DNA of 64,000 bases from Anaerococcus prevotii DSM 20548 (GCF_000024105.1 NC_013171.1:1360501-1424500); one strand, 5' to 3'; numbered from the stretch's first letter, positions 16,732-25,296 are shown. Program-made: numbers and translations. Notes: generated by a model from the sequence alone, not told the origin.

Positions 16732-18531
16732 TTATTTTATTTTTAGTACTATTGCTTCGTATTCCCAAAGCTCCAATACTAAATTGTTTCCTTTCTCTAT
16801 TTTTATATTTCTCTTATCCCATCTACTTCCACCATAGGTCTCAGAAAGCGAATCCAAGACTTCGACAAATTCTACTTCTTCATCGTAAGGTATCTCGTAA
16901 CGAGCCTTGTAGGTGTTGGTCATGTTAAGGACTACAAGGTATCTATCATCTCCGGCTTTTCTTTCGTAGGCGAAAACAGAATTAATATTATCATCTACTA
17001 CTTTCCAGGAAAATCCATCTTCTTCATAGTCTTTTTCGAAAAAGGCAGGACTTTCTAAATAAAGGGCGTTTATGTCCTTGACGTAGCGGTGGATATCGTC
17101 ATGGGTTGGGAATTTGAGTATATCCCAATTAATCGATTCATGCTCATCCCACTCGTCAAAGGTTGCGATTTCATTACCCATAAAGTTGAGCTTCTTGCCA
17201 GGATGGGTCATCTGGTAGGTGTAGAGGAGCTTAAGCTCTTTGAACTTCTCCTCGTAGGATCCTGCCATCTTATTAATCATAGCGCCTTTCATGTGCACTA
17301 CCTCGTCGTGGCTTAGTGGTAGGATAAAGCGTTCGTTGTAGTAGTAGAACATGGAAAAGTTGATATTTGCCTGATGGTTGACCCTGTTTATAGAATCTGT
17401 CTTAAAATACCTTAGAGTATCGTTCATCCAACCTAAGTCCCACTTGTAGTCAAAGCCCAGTCCTCCATCTTCGACTTTGCCTGTAACTTGTGGGTAGTCT
17501 GAGGAGTCTTCTGCTATGAGCATAACATTTGGGAAGGCCTCGTGGATGGTTTTGTTAAGGTCCTTAATAAATTCGATATTGTCTTTGTGGACTCCACGAT
17601 TCTTGTTGCCATTGTAGTGGATCATGTAGCTTACCGCGTCGATTCTTATTCCATCGAAGTGGAAGTTCTCTAGCCAATAGGTCATAGCTGATTTCATAAA
17701 GCTTCTGACATGGCCCTTGGAGTAGTCGAAGTTATTAGATCCCCACTCGGAGTATTTAAGGTCGGGATAGACTGACTCATACATTCCAGTTCCATCAAAA
17801 TGATCTAGACCGAAGTAGTCGCTAGCAAAATGAACTGCCACCATATCAAGGATTACTCCGATTCCGTTTTGGTGGAGGATATCGACAAATTTCTTAAGGT
17901 CCACCGGACTTCCAAAACGGGAGCTTGTCGCAAAAAATCCGCTTGATTGATAGCCCCAGGATGGATAATAAGGATATTCGGTTATAGGCATGATTTCCAC
18001 GTGGGTGTAGTTCATTTCCTTGACATAGGCTACTAATTTATCTACTATATCGAGGAAGTTGACCTTATCATTGTACCTAAGCCAGCTTCCTATGTGGATT
18101 TCGTAGATATTTAGTGGCTTATCGAAGTTCTTATCCCTGTTTTTGATAAATTCTTCATCGGAGAAGTCGTAGGAGTCATCTGTTATGATACTCGCAAAGT
18201 CGCCTTCCTTGTCCATAGCACGAGCAAAGGGGTCGGTCTTTTCTACCCAATTCCCTTGGTGGACTACTATATACTTATAATAATCACCAGGATTCGCATT
18301 AAGCTTAATAAAAAAATAACCGTACTTGGTGTTTTTGGTCATCCTGGTATTTTCCCAAGAAGTGAAATCTCCCTTGATGTAGACTTCGTCCGAATTTGGG
18401 GCAAGGACCCTGAACACATACTTGCCGTCAGTATCTTTGTGGGCTCCCCAAATATCAGCCCCCATAGACGAGTGGCCCGCTAGATAATTTTCTATATGAT
18501 CATGGTTAGTTTCTGTTATATTAACTTTCAT
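16732..18531 (-). CDS. glgB: 1,4-alpha-glucan (glycogen) branching enzyme
   Basis: This GH13 enzyme of 599 residues makes alpha-1,6 branches in glycogen. An N-terminal CBM48 domain (about 25-115, FRVLAPNSDEVYIKGDF) is followed by the catalytic barrel with the four GH13 regions (DMVAVH, GIRIDAVSYM, LIAEDSSDYP, LPLSHDEVVH) and a C-terminal beta domain. The nucleophile Asp is in RIDAV, the acid Glu in IAEDS and the third Asp in SHDEV. I start at the ATG at 18531, after GAGG and overlapping the end of udk; an in-frame TTG at 18543 is less likely. No other glycogen genes are in the window, which is unusual because glgB is often clustered with glgCDA. Confidence 0.93.
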   Translation of the reverse strand: MKVNITETNHDHIENYLAGHSSMGADIWGAHKDTDGKYVFRVLAPNSDEVYIKGDFTSWENTRMTKNTKYGYFFIKLNANPGDYYKYIVVHQGNWVEKTDPFARAMDKEGDFASIITDDSYDFSDEEFIKNRDKNFDKPLNIYEIHIGSWLRYNDKVNFLDIVDKLVAYVKEMNYTHVEIMPITEYPYYPSWGYQSSGFFATSSRFGSPVDLKKFVDILHQNGIGVILDMVAVHFASDYFGLDHFDGTGMYESVYPDLKYSEWGSNNFDYSKGHVRSFMKSAMTYWLENFHFDGIRIDAVSYMIHYNGNKNRGVHKDNIEFIKDLNKTIHEAFPNVMLIAEDSSDYPQVTGKVEDGGLGFDYKWDLGWMNDTLRYFKTDSINRVNHQANINFSMFYYYNERFILPLSHDEVVHMKGAMINKMAGSYEEKFKELKLLYTYQMTHPGKKLNFMGNEIATFDEWDEHESINWDILKFPTHDDIHRYVKDINALYLESPAFFEKDYEEDGFSWKVVDDNINSVFAYERKAGDDRYLVVLNMTNTYKARYEIPYDEEVEFVEVLDSLSETYGGSRWDKRNIKIEKGNNLVLELWEYEAIVLKIK

Positions 18532-19150
18532 TTTCTTCCTCAATCAAATGTTTAATGTGTCTTTTGAGGATTTGAATTCCCTTTAGGTTCTTCGCTCCTC
18601 TTGGAATAATAATGTCTGCATATTTCTTGCTTGGCTCGATATAGGTCTCATGCATTGGCTTAACCTGGCCGATGTATTGGGTAAGGACCGATTCTAGTGA
18701 CCTGCCACGTTCCTTGGTATCTCTTAGTATTCTCCTTTGTAGCCTCACATCGCTATCGGCATCGACAAAGACCTTGGTGTCTGTGATAGACCTAATCCTT
18801 TCATCATATAGAACAAGGATTCCTTCAATTAGGATAATCCTTGTAGGCTTAACCTCTATAGTCTCCTTGCTTCTGGTGTGGATATTGTAATCATAGGTCG
18901 GCATGGCTATAGTCTTACCTTCGAGCAGTTTTAATAAGTCCTTATAAAATAAATCATTGTCGAAAGCACCTGGGTAGTCATAATTAAGCTTGGCTCTTTG
19001 CTCAAAGGATATGTCATCGTGGGCCTTGTAGTAATTGTCGTGACCTATTACAGTTAAGTCATCCTTAAAATAATTTGCAATCTCTCTTACAATCGAGCTT
19101 TTGCCAGAGGCCGAGCCCCCAGCAATTGCTACAATTTTTACATCTGTCAT
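18521..19150 (-). CDS. udk: uridine kinase
   Basis: This 209-residue P-loop kinase of the uridine kinase family phosphorylates uridine and cytidine for pyrimidine salvage. Walker A is GGSASGKSS (residues 11-19). The substrate segment HDNYYKAHDDISFEQRAKLN and the region YDYPGAFD are family signatures. Length is standard. It overlaps the dehydrogenase upstream by four bases and glgB downstream by eleven, so all are translated from one message. Confidence 0.93.
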   Translation of the reverse strand: MTDVKIVAIAGGSASGKSSIVREIANYFKDDLTVIGHDNYYKAHDDISFEQRAKLNYDYPGAFDNDLFYKDLLKLLEGKTIAMPTYDYNIHTRSKETIEVKPTRIILIEGILVLYDERIRSITDTKVFVDADSDVRLQRRILRDTKERGRSLESVLTQYIGQVKPMHETYIEPSKKYADIIIPRGAKNLKGIQILKRHIKHLIEEENES

Positions 19151-20094
19151 AGTTTAATCTCGTTTACGATATTTCCCTCTAGGTATTGATAAAGGTTGTC
19201 GAATACAATGTCAGCCCTAATTTCCATGGCTTCCTTGGTGTAGAAGGCAACGTGGTTGGTTAGTATTACATTTTTGGCATTTCTTAGTGGGTAGTCTTCT
19301 GGAAGAGGTGGTTCCATGTCGAATACGTCTATACCTGCTCTTAGTTTGTCTTCATTGAGAAGCTTAGCTAGGTAGTCATTATCTACAACAGCTCCCCTAG
19401 CGCAGTTAATAAGAACAGCCCCTTCCTTCATTAGGTCGAGCTCTTCACTTCCTAAGAAGCCCTTAGTCTCCTTGTTGTTTGGTATATGAAGAGATACTAT
19501 ATCACTTTCCTTAAGGAGGGTAGGAAGGTCGACATATTCTACTCCCTTGGCCTTGATTTCTTCCTTTTCTGTTCTTGAGTAGGCGATTATCTTGCAACCA
19601 AATACACTCAAAAGATCGATTAGCTTAGATCCTATATTTCCTGTTCCTATTACACCGAAGGTCTTGCCCTTGATAAGCTCGCCTAGAAGATAGTTATTTT
19701 CTCCATCGAAGATATTTCCCCTATTCTCGTTAAACTTCCTCAAAACAGAGATAGTAAGTCCTATTACAAGCTCTGCCACAGAATCATCTGAGTAGCCGCT
19801 AGCATTGAGGACCTTGATTCCCTTTTCCTTGCATGCTTCTAGGTCCACATGGTCCACTCCAGTAAATGCCACATCGATTAGGTCTAACTTTGTATTATTA
19901 ATCACTTGGCTAGTAAGAGGCTTGTTGGTGATGATAGCTATATCAGTGTCCTTTAATCTTTCGATTTTTTCCTCATCACTTCCTGTACTCTCTTCAAAAT
20001 ATTCAAACTCATGGCCTAAAGATTCAATTTTTTCTTTATGATTTTCAATAATTTCTCTATCAACTTCTAATGGATCAATTAGACTAATCTTCAT
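19147..20094 (-). CDS. D-isomer-specific 2-hydroxyacid dehydrogenase
   Basis: This 315-residue NAD-dependent dehydrogenase of the lactate/phosphoglycerate dehydrogenase fold has the dinucleotide motif GVIGTGNIGSKL near 145 and the catalytic Arg in NCARGAVVD. The Glu is in DMEPPLPEDYPL and the His in NHVAFYT. Such enzymes reduce 2-keto acids to D-2-hydroxy acids; glycerate, lactate or hydroxyisocaproate-type substrates are possible and cannot be separated by eye. It is the first gene of the five-gene operon and faces the divergent VOC gene. Confidence 0.88.
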   Translation of the reverse strand: MKISLIDPLEVDREIIENHKEKIESLGHEFEYFEESTGSDEEKIERLKDTDIAIITNKPLTSQVINNTKLDLIDVAFTGVDHVDLEACKEKGIKVLNASGYSDDSVAELVIGLTISVLRKFNENRGNIFDGENNYLLGELIKGKTFGVIGTGNIGSKLIDLLSVFGCKIIAYSRTEKEEIKAKGVEYVDLPTLLKESDIVSLHIPNNKETKGFLGSEELDLMKEGAVLINCARGAVVDNDYLAKLLNEDKLRAGIDVFDMEPPLPEDYPLRNAKNVILTNHVAFYTKEAMEIRADIVFDNLYQYLEGNIVNEIKL

Positions 20095-20172
20095 TATTTT
20101 CTCCTTTATTCAATATTAATATCGTTTACTTGCTATTATTATACTCTTCTTGCCCATATTTAAATAGAAAAT

Positions 20173-20227
20173 TCATCTAGATTAATTACTAACTATACTT
20201 GCCTAGATGATGATAATGTGATAAATT
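20173..20227 (+). promoter_or_regulatory. divergent control region with inverted repeat and candidate promoter
   Basis: TTGCCT (20199-20204) and TAAATT (20222-20227) are 17 bases apart upstream of the plus-strand VOC gene. An 8-bp inverted repeat, TCATCTAG (20173-20180) and CTAGATGA (20203-20210), overlaps the -35 box and could be an operator. On the other strand TATAAT at 20138-20143 is a likely -10 for the dehydrogenase operon. Confidence 0.4.
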
Positions 20228-20255
20228 ATTAGTATAGAAATAGAAAGGAATAGGT

Positions 20256-20660
20256 ATGGCAGTTGGATTAGCTTTTACAGATGGTAAATGTTTAGAGGCT
20301 CTTCATTATTATTGCAATGTGTTTGGCCTAAAAGAACCAGAGAAAGTCATTAGATACAGTGATTTCGAGGAGTTCAATCATCCAAAGGAGATAAAAGATA
20401 GGATATATAATTCATATCTGGATATCTACGATAACAGAATCTACCTCTATGATGTGACTAATGACAAGTTGATTAATAAAGGAAACAATGTAAGGATTGT
20501 AATAGAGACGACTTCCGATAATCTCTACAGGGCTTACATGAACTTTAGAAAAGACTCCACAGTAACCATGGAGCCTCAAAAAGTGAACAAGAGAATATTT
20601 ACAACTTTGATTGATAAATATGATATTTCATGGCAATTTATAGCAGAAATTACAGAATAG
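20256..20660 (+). CDS. VOC-superfamily (PhnB/glyoxalase-like) protein
   Basis: This 134-residue protein shows the PhnB-like vicinal-oxygen-chelate layout: LAFTDGKCLEALHYYCNVFG at the N-terminus, a central hydrophobic strand (NSYLDIYDNRIYLYD) and NVRIVIETTSDNLYRAYMNF. The usual paired metal ligands are not obvious, so it may be non-catalytic. AAAGGA precedes the ATG. It is transcribed divergently from the dehydrogenase operon and converges with tadA, 1 base between stops. Confidence 0.65.
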   Translation: MAVGLAFTDGKCLEALHYYCNVFGLKEPEKVIRYSDFEEFNHPKEIKDRIYNSYLDIYDNRIYLYDVTNDKLINKGNNVRIVIETTSDNLYRAYMNFRKDSTVTMEPQKVNKRIFTTLIDKYDISWQFIAEITE

Positions 20661-20661
20661 A

Positions 20662-21204
20662 TCATTTCTTTGATTTATTCTTTTTCTTTTGCCTTAAATA
20701 CCTAAAGAAAGTTTGGATTTCAAAGAGAGCCTCCTCCTCCATTAAGCCGAATTCCGCATCGACAAAGTGAAGCTGGCTCCTATCGCCGCAGACATTGGTA
20801 TTGGAACCGCAGGCACCTCTCTTGTGATCTCTGATACCCACGACTAGCCTATCGATCCTTGAATTTATAATAGCTCCAGCACACATAGAGCAAGGCTCCA
20901 TAGTTACATACATGGTGCACTCCTCTAGCCTGAAATCATCCATCCAGGAGCTCGCTTCCTTGATAGCCATAAGCTCGGCATGCTTTAGGGCGCTTTTCCC
21001 CTTGTAGGTTAGATTGTGGCCACGGCCTATGATTTTCCCATCGTAGACAACCACAGCTCCAACAGGAACTTCCTCAATAAAACGAGCGACCCTCGCCTCA
21101 TTGATAGCCTCAGCCATAAAGAAATAGTCCTCCTTGCTGAAGGTATTTTGAGGAATTTCTTCTATTTTATTTACATTATTTCCCGAATTATTATCTTTAC
21201 ACAT
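20662..21204 (-). CDS. tadA: tRNA-specific adenosine(34) deaminase
   Basis: This 180-residue zinc deaminase converts A34 to inosine in the tRNA-Arg(ACG) wobble position. The HAE (75-77) and PCSMC (104-108) zinc and proton-shuttle motifs are intact, with VPVGAVVVYDGKIIGRGHN upstream as usual. An N-terminal extension of about 25 polar residues precedes the core; the ATG at 21204 has AAGGAAATT directly upstream, supporting it. The C-terminus ends in a basic tail (RQKKKNKSKK). It is a single-gene unit next to a repeat cluster. Confidence 0.93.
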   Translation of the reverse strand: MCKDNNSGNNVNKIEEIPQNTFSKEDYFFMAEAINEARVARFIEEVPVGAVVVYDGKIIGRGHNLTYKGKSALKHAELMAIKEASSWMDDFRLEECTMYVTMEPCSMCAGAIINSRIDRLVVGIRDHKRGACGSNTNVCGDRSQLHFVDAEFGLMEEEALFEIQTFFRYLRQKKKNKSKK

Positions 21205-21229
21205 AATTTCCTTCTTTGATTTTTTTAGA

Positions 21230-21476
21230 TATTTTATCTTATTAATTTACAAGTCGTCTTAGACTGGAGATCTCTCGTCGCTCCGCTCTGTAGAGATGGA
21301 GTAACTTTGATTGAGTTTATCTAAAAGTATATGTATTGTTGTATTTATATTGGTAAATGTGAGAGATTTCTCCACTCATTACATTCGGTCGAAATAAGGG
21401 AAAATTGTAGGAAAGCAAGCTTTCCTAGTCTTACCATAGTGTCGAGCGCAGTAGAGACATCTCTTATCATATACTA
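21230..21476 (+). repeat. modular hairpin repeat, short form
   Basis: The gap 21205-22004 holds no gene except tRNA-Arg at its end and is filled with repeats. This copy has module A (caagtcgtcttagactggag at about 21249), B (gtgagagatttctccactc at about 21358), H4 (GGAAAGC/GCTTTCC near 21410-21428) and E (gtcgagcgcagtagagaca near 21441). It lacks the H0-H3 block. Confidence 0.75.
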
Positions 21477-21494
21477 TATTTTTATTAAAAATTT

Positions 21495-21600
21495 CATCAT
21501 TCCGCCACCTCGAAAAAAGCCCGTCCGGCTCTGAGAGGACTATGTGAGAGGTCTACAGAACCTTGGGACATTTTATAGCTTAGATTTTGCTAGATATATA
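21495..21600 (-). repeat. module C arm
   Basis: This is an inverted partner arm of module A (cgccacctcgaaaaaagccc..., then gtgagaggtctacagaacc at about 21545). It includes the inner extension gtccggctctgagaggac, also seen at about 13.9 kb. It separates two A-to-E copies. Confidence 0.7.
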
Positions 21601-21937
21601 TTTTTGTAGATTACTTAATTTTTATTATTTACATGTCATCATAGACCGTAGATCTCTCACATGCGTTCGACGGTAGTTTGCGGGCTTAGTTGCACTTCGC
21701 CTCGCAAAGCCTCGATTAAGGAGTTTCATCAGTTCGCTATACTCACTGTGACAATTCCATTAGAGATGGCGGTAATTGTGAGAATTGCTATAATATTGGG
21801 TCTAAAAAAATTACACTTTTACTATTTCTAGTGAGATTTCTCCATTCACTTCGTTCAGTCGAAATAAGGGAAAATAGTTGGAAAGAGAGCTCTCCCACCC
21901 TTCCCTAGTGTCGAGCGTAGTCGAGACATCTCTAGGC
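21601..21937 (+). repeat. modular hairpin repeat, short form with 94-bp insert
   Basis: Module A starts at about 21630 and is interrupted by a 94-bp segment at 21671-21764. That segment is nearly identical to the insert at 11811-11904. B (about 21829), a variant H4 (GGAAAGAG/CTCTCC, near 21880-21896) and E (gtgtcgagcgtagtcgagaca at about 21907) follow. It ends just before the tRNA-Arg terminator. Confidence 0.8.
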
Positions 21938-21972
21938 TAATTCTCATCATTGATATAATCTTTTTTTCTCAC

Positions 21973-21997
21973 AAAAAAAGCTGTTGTTATCAACAGC
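21973..21997 (-). terminator. rho-independent terminator of tRNA-Arg
   Basis: On the minus strand GCTGTTG pairs with CAACAGC (21980-21997) around a 4-base loop, followed by seven T. It lies 8 bases after the encoded CCA. Confidence 0.88.
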
Positions 21998-22004
21998 CGT
22001 AATT

Positions 22005-22081
22005 TGGTGTACCGAAGAGGATTCGAACCTCCGACACCCGCCTTAGGAGGGCGGTGCTCTATCCAGCTGAGCTACCAGTAC
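22005..22081 (-). tRNA. tRNA-Arg (anticodon CCT)
   Basis: This is a 77-base cloverleaf on the minus strand. The acceptor GTACTGG pairs with TCGGTAC, the anticodon stem CCGCC/GGCGG encloses CTCCTAA with anticodon CCT, and the T arm GGAGG-TTCGAAT-CCTCT is standard. The 3-prime CCA is encoded. It reads AGG codons. It has a strong terminator and lies 41 bases after the D,D-carboxypeptidase gene; no clear promoter is visible in that gap, so it may be read through from upstream. Confidence 0.95.
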
Positions 22082-22087
22082 AAATAA

Positions 22088-22104
22088 AGGACAAAAATCG
22101 TCCT
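22088..22104 (-). terminator. weak terminator or processing hairpin after the carboxypeptidase gene
   Basis: On the minus strand AGGAC and GTCCT flank a 7-base loop rich in T, followed by only a short T run. It sits between the carboxypeptidase gene and tRNA-Arg and may be a partial terminator or a processing signal. Confidence 0.35.
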
Positions 22105-22122
22105 CTATTATTATATTGTTTT

Positions 22123-23334
22123 TTATCTTGCAATCAATACTTGAATCAAGAAATTTATATTATTTTCTATATTTCTTTTGATTTTTGAAAATAAACTTGC
22201 TTCTTCAACGTCCTTTTTAGCTATAAGATCGATGGTATGGTCTTCGTTGCCGTAGGATACATCTACCTGGCCTAGGACTTCTCCTTCTTTGATTGGGGCC
22301 TTAATCTTATCCTTTAGGCTAATCTTAGTAGCTACTTTCTTGTCATCTTTGGATATGATACTTAGGTTTTCTTTTGGATATAATTCGATATAGCCTTGTT
22401 TGGCACTAATTTCATCTATGGTATCTAGGCTTTTGTTGGTATCTAAGACTTTTTCGCATGAGTAGTATCTGGATACATAATAAATAAGATCGCTCATTAC
22501 GCTATCTCTGGTATCTTTTTGGTCTGCTCCCATTACTACACCTATAGTCCTAAACTCGTCGTTGCCATCGAGCTCTTTCATGTCAGTAGTTGTTACCAAG
22601 CAGTAGCCTGCCTGGTCTGTGGTTCCAGTCTTTAGACCGTCTACTCCCTTTATTTCTCCTCTTAGGGGAATGGTGGAGTTTTTCCTTATACCCTTGCCTG
22701 GGATGTTTACCTCATCCATGGTCGAATATCTTAGGATATCTGGGTATTTTTTTACTATCTCAGAAGATAGTTTGAAGAGGTCTCTGGCAGAAGATTTATT
22801 TTCCTTGCCGTCATCTGTACCAATTCCACTAGCATTGTAGTATTTTTGGCTAGTAAGTCCTAGATCTTTTGCCTTCTGGTTCATCATCTGGGCAAATTTA
22901 TCCTCGCTTCCTGCGACAGTTTTGGCAAGAAGATGGGCACAGTCGTTTCCACTAACTGCTATAAGACCTTGGAGGAGCTCCTCTACCGAGTAGGATTCAT
23001 TCTCCTTAAGTCCTAGGGCGGAGTACTCCCAGCTAGTAAGCTCTTCTGCCCTCTTATCTGCCTTGACACTGGTGTTTAGATCAATTTTTCCCGCATCCAT
23101 TGCATCTCTTACTAGAAGAAAGGTCATAAGTTTGGTAAGAGAAGCCATAGGTAGGGCTTCGTCGGCATTTTTCTCATAGTAGATGTCGCCATTTTCTTGA
23201 TTTCCTATAAGGTAGGCTGTAACATTGTCATCAAGTCCTACTACCCTACCTTCACCTGCCGCAAGGGAAGTCGTCCCAGTAAGTATCAGGATTAAGGAAA
23301 GGATAAGGGCTGTTATATTTTTCTTAATTTTCAT
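22123..23334 (-). CDS. D-alanyl-D-alanine carboxypeptidase (PBP5-like, S11 family)
   Basis: This 403-residue secreted enzyme trims the terminal D-Ala of peptidoglycan peptides. It has a signal peptide (about 1-26), the nucleophile motif SLTK (65-68), SGN (128-130) and KTG (235-237). A C-terminal beta domain follows, and a hydrophobic C-terminal segment (IENNINFLIQVLIAR) probably anchors it to the membrane. The length fits the DacA/DacF family. It is the third gene of an operon with the Nudix and ANT(6)-like genes, 3 bases after the latter. Confidence 0.92.
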   Translation of the reverse strand: MKIKKNITALILSLILILTGTTSLAAGEGRVVGLDDNVTAYLIGNQENGDIYYEKNADEALPMASLTKLMTFLLVRDAMDAGKIDLNTSVKADKRAEELTSWEYSALGLKENESYSVEELLQGLIAVSGNDCAHLLAKTVAGSEDKFAQMMNQKAKDLGLTSQKYYNASGIGTDDGKENKSSARDLFKLSSEIVKKYPDILRYSTMDEVNIPGKGIRKNSTIPLRGEIKGVDGLKTGTTDQAGYCLVTTTDMKELDGNDEFRTIGVVMGADQKDTRDSVMSDLIYYVSRYYSCEKVLDTNKSLDTIDEISAKQGYIELYPKENLSIISKDDKKVATKISLKDKIKAPIKEGEVLGQVDVSYGNEDHTIDLIAKKDVEEASLFSKIKRNIENNINFLIQVLIAR

Positions 23335-23337
23335 AGT

Positions 23338-24168
23338 CTACCTCAAAAATGATTCGAGCTTTCTATAGTTCTTACGCAAAAGCTCAAGGGCCTTGACATC
23401 GGCCTTCTTGTTATATTCAAAACCTAAGTTCTCTGCCTCAGCCATGCCAACCTTTCTAAATAAGCCACAAGCCTTAAAGAGGCAATCGTAAATATCTAAA
23501 AGCTCGTTTGTATTATAGGATAATTCCAAATCTTCCCTATATTCCTTACTTAGGGAGTTGATAAGGCTTGATCCATCCTTACCCATATCTCTTAGACCAT
23601 AGAACTTATCTATAATATGGAAGTTAAGCATTTTGATTAGCTCGTAACGCAAATCATCCATCTTGATGGAAGCTGCTATAGGGTCTTTCTGGTTAATATA
23701 TAGAGAAACTTCGATAGCATTGGCGAAGAAATTGTCCACACAGGACTTAAATTCGTATTCCTTGGCCATGTCGTATTTGAAGTCCCTATTTGGAGAAAGT
23801 TTCTTCTCACCAGCTCTATTGTAAATAAATTCGATATCGCTTGGAAGCTTCTTTATGAAGTCTTCTGCCAAGTCTTTTGCTATAATTGATTCAGAAATCT
23901 TTATATTATCTTCCTTGTACACGTCTATTATAGTGTAATTTTGCTTGTTCTTGTCGACCTCGAAGCTATCCTTTCTCCTATTGATAAGGATTATATCATC
24001 GAAGAGATATCTTATATCATCTTCAAGCTTACCTATAATAACTTCGTCGACAACAGTGTATAAATCAATGAATTCGTCATTGGTATTTGATTTGATGTAA
24101 AATATAGAAACTATGGAATCTTTGTCCTTGGCATAGTCTACAAATCTATTCTTAATTTCACTTTTCAT
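23338..24168 (-). CDS. ANT(6)-like nucleotidyltransferase-fold protein, probably inactive
   Basis: This 276-residue protein resembles streptomycin 6-adenylyltransferases (PF04439) most clearly in the C-terminal half: the [13 protein letters not shown] segment, a run matching RHELLRM ([12 protein letters not shown]), and [13 protein letters not shown]. In the N-terminal domain the nucleotide motif GSRAN is not recognisable (YIKSNTND), and the catalytic DYD appears as DLY. If the alignment is right, the metal site is broken and it cannot adenylylate. The relationship is by eye and of moderate certainty. Its start overlaps the Nudix stop by 11 bases, so it is co-translated with it. Confidence 0.55.
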   Translation of the reverse strand: MKSEIKNRFVDYAKDKDSIVSIFYIKSNTNDEFIDLYTVVDEVIIGKLEDDIRYLFDDIILINRRKDSFEVDKNKQNYTIIDVYKEDNIKISESIIAKDLAEDFIKKLPSDIEFIYNRAGEKKLSPNRDFKYDMAKEYEFKSCVDNFFANAIEVSLYINQKDPIAASIKMDDLRYELIKMLNFHIIDKFYGLRDMGKDGSSLINSLSKEYREDLELSYNTNELLDIYDCLFKACGLFRKVGMAEAENLGFEYNKKADVKALELLRKNYRKLESFLR

Positions 24169-24748
24169 CTATAACCCAGCTTTCTATAAAATTCTTCAAA
24201 AGTCTCGCTGTAAGTCCCCAGATGACAGGTTCTGTATCATAAAAGTACAAGTCACTATAGCCCCTCCATGCCCTGTATTCCTGGCCGTTGGGGATCTTGT
24301 CGAAGGGGAAGTCTTTCGGATAGTCTACCTTGTAGGGTGACCTATATCTGATTGGTGGATTATCCTTTAGATAGTCTATATCAACAGCGAAAACTGACTC
24401 TACTTCTTCATTATACTTTATATCTTCAAAATTTTTCTTAATTCTACCATAAAAACTCTTCACATACCTGTAAGAAGAATTAAGACTCATAGAAGAATAT
24501 CCCATATATTCGATATCGCTATAATCTAGACAAAGTTCCTCCATAGTCTCCCTGAGAGCTGCTTCCTTAAAGCTCTCTCCTTTTTCGACTCTTCCCCCAG
24601 GGAAGGATACCTCGCCAGGCTGGCTGATATGGGCACTTCTTACCTCCAAGAGAATATGGTCCTTGCCATCAATCTCAATTATCGGGATAAAAACCGCGAA
24701 ATTTCTCAATTTATTATAAAAATCGTCATCAACTAATAATTTTTTCAT
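24158..24748 (-). CDS. Nudix hydrolase, CoA pyrophosphatase-like
   Basis: This 196-residue Nudix enzyme has the box G-x5-E-x7-R-E-x2-E-E at residues 52-74 ([16 protein letters not shown]). It is preceded by [20 protein letters not shown], the extra motif characteristic of coenzyme A diphosphatases (NudL/YeaB type). It would cleave CoA and derivatives to phosphopantetheine and ADP. It is the first gene of a three-gene operon with a strong promoter and faces mscL. Confidence 0.87.
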   Translation of the reverse strand: MKKLLVDDDFYNKLRNFAVFIPIIEIDGKDHILLEVRSAHISQPGEVSFPGGRVEKGESFKEAALRETMEELCLDYSDIEYMGYSSMSLNSSYRYVKSFYGRIKKNFEDIKYNEEVESVFAVDIDYLKDNPPIRYRSPYKVDYPKDFPFDKIPNGQEYRAWRGYSDLYFYDTEPVIWGLTARLLKNFIESWVIDEK

Positions 24749-24765
24749 AATATCTCCTATAATAA

Positions 24766-24794
24766 ATGATATTAAATTAGGGAATCAAAGTCAA
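24766..24794 (-). promoter_or_regulatory. sigma-70-type promoter of the Nudix operon
   Basis: On the minus strand TTGACT (24789-24794), 17 bases and TATCAT (24766-24771) stand 18 bases before the start codon. The mscL -10 (TATAAT, 24822-24827, plus strand) lies close by, so the two divergent promoters share about 60 bases. Confidence 0.75.
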
Positions 24795-24855
24795 ATATAT
24801 AATAATAAATTTGTATATGGGTATAATAGTAGGGCAAGTAATTTTAGGAGGAATA

Positions 24856-25266
24856 ATGTTAAAAGAATTTAAAGAATTTATAGCACGTGGCAATGTAATT
24901 GATATGGCTATTGGTATAATCATGGGATCTGCCTTCACAGCGATTGTAAAAAGCTTGGTAGATGATATCCTAATGCCAATCATATCAGGACTTACTGCTG
25001 GAATAAACTACGAAGATATAGTAGTTAATATTGCAGGAGCAAGCCTAAAGGTAGGTAACTTCATCAACGCTGTCATATCATTTCTAATTATCGCCTTTGT
25101 AATGTTTATGATAGTTAAGGCACTAAACGCAAGACACAAAGATGATGAAGAGGAAGAAGTAACAACAAAAGATTGTCCATACTGCAAAAGCGAAATACCA
25201 GTAGAAGCAACAAGATGCCCTCACTGTACATCTAAACTTGCTGAATACAAAAACGCAAACGAATAA
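24856..25266 (+). CDS. mscL: large-conductance mechanosensitive channel with C-terminal zinc ribbon
   Basis: MscL opens under membrane tension to release solutes during osmotic downshock. The 136-residue protein has the N-terminal amphipathic helix (LKEFKEFIARGNVIDMAIG), TM1 (about 16-45) and TM2 (about 68-90). The usual charged C-terminal bundle is replaced by an acidic linker and a four-Cys zinc ribbon (C107, C110, C121, C124). I set the start at 24856, where AGGAGG precedes the ATG and the family N-terminus begins; the upstream in-frame ATG at 24811 lies before the -10 box. It is divergent from the Nudix operon and followed by a terminator. Confidence 0.92.
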   Translation: MLKEFKEFIARGNVIDMAIGIIMGSAFTAIVKSLVDDILMPIISGLTAGINYEDIVVNIAGASLKVGNFINAVISFLIIAFVMFMIVKALNARHKDDEEEEVTTKDCPYCKSEIPVEATRCPHCTSKLAEYKNANE

Positions 25267-25274
25267 GAAAAAAC

Positions 25275-25296
25275 AAAGCCGCTTATGCGGCTTTTT
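25275..25296 (+). terminator. rho-independent terminator of mscL
   Basis: AAAGCCGC and GCGGCTTT pair around a TTAT loop, followed by a T run, 9 bases after the mscL stop. Confidence 0.9.

Noticed and set aside
21331-21534. 67-codon plus-strand frame in the repeat region
   Set aside because: It runs across repeat modules that differ between copies by frame-breaking changes and has no conserved protein features.
21205-22081. Repeat cluster next to tRNA-Arg as an integrated element with att sites
   Set aside because: No integrase gene and no duplicated tRNA 3-prime end were found; the same repeats occur far from tRNAs.
24777-24983. 68-codon minus-strand frame in front of the Nudix gene
   Set aside because: It is antisense to the mscL coding region and crosses the divergent promoters.
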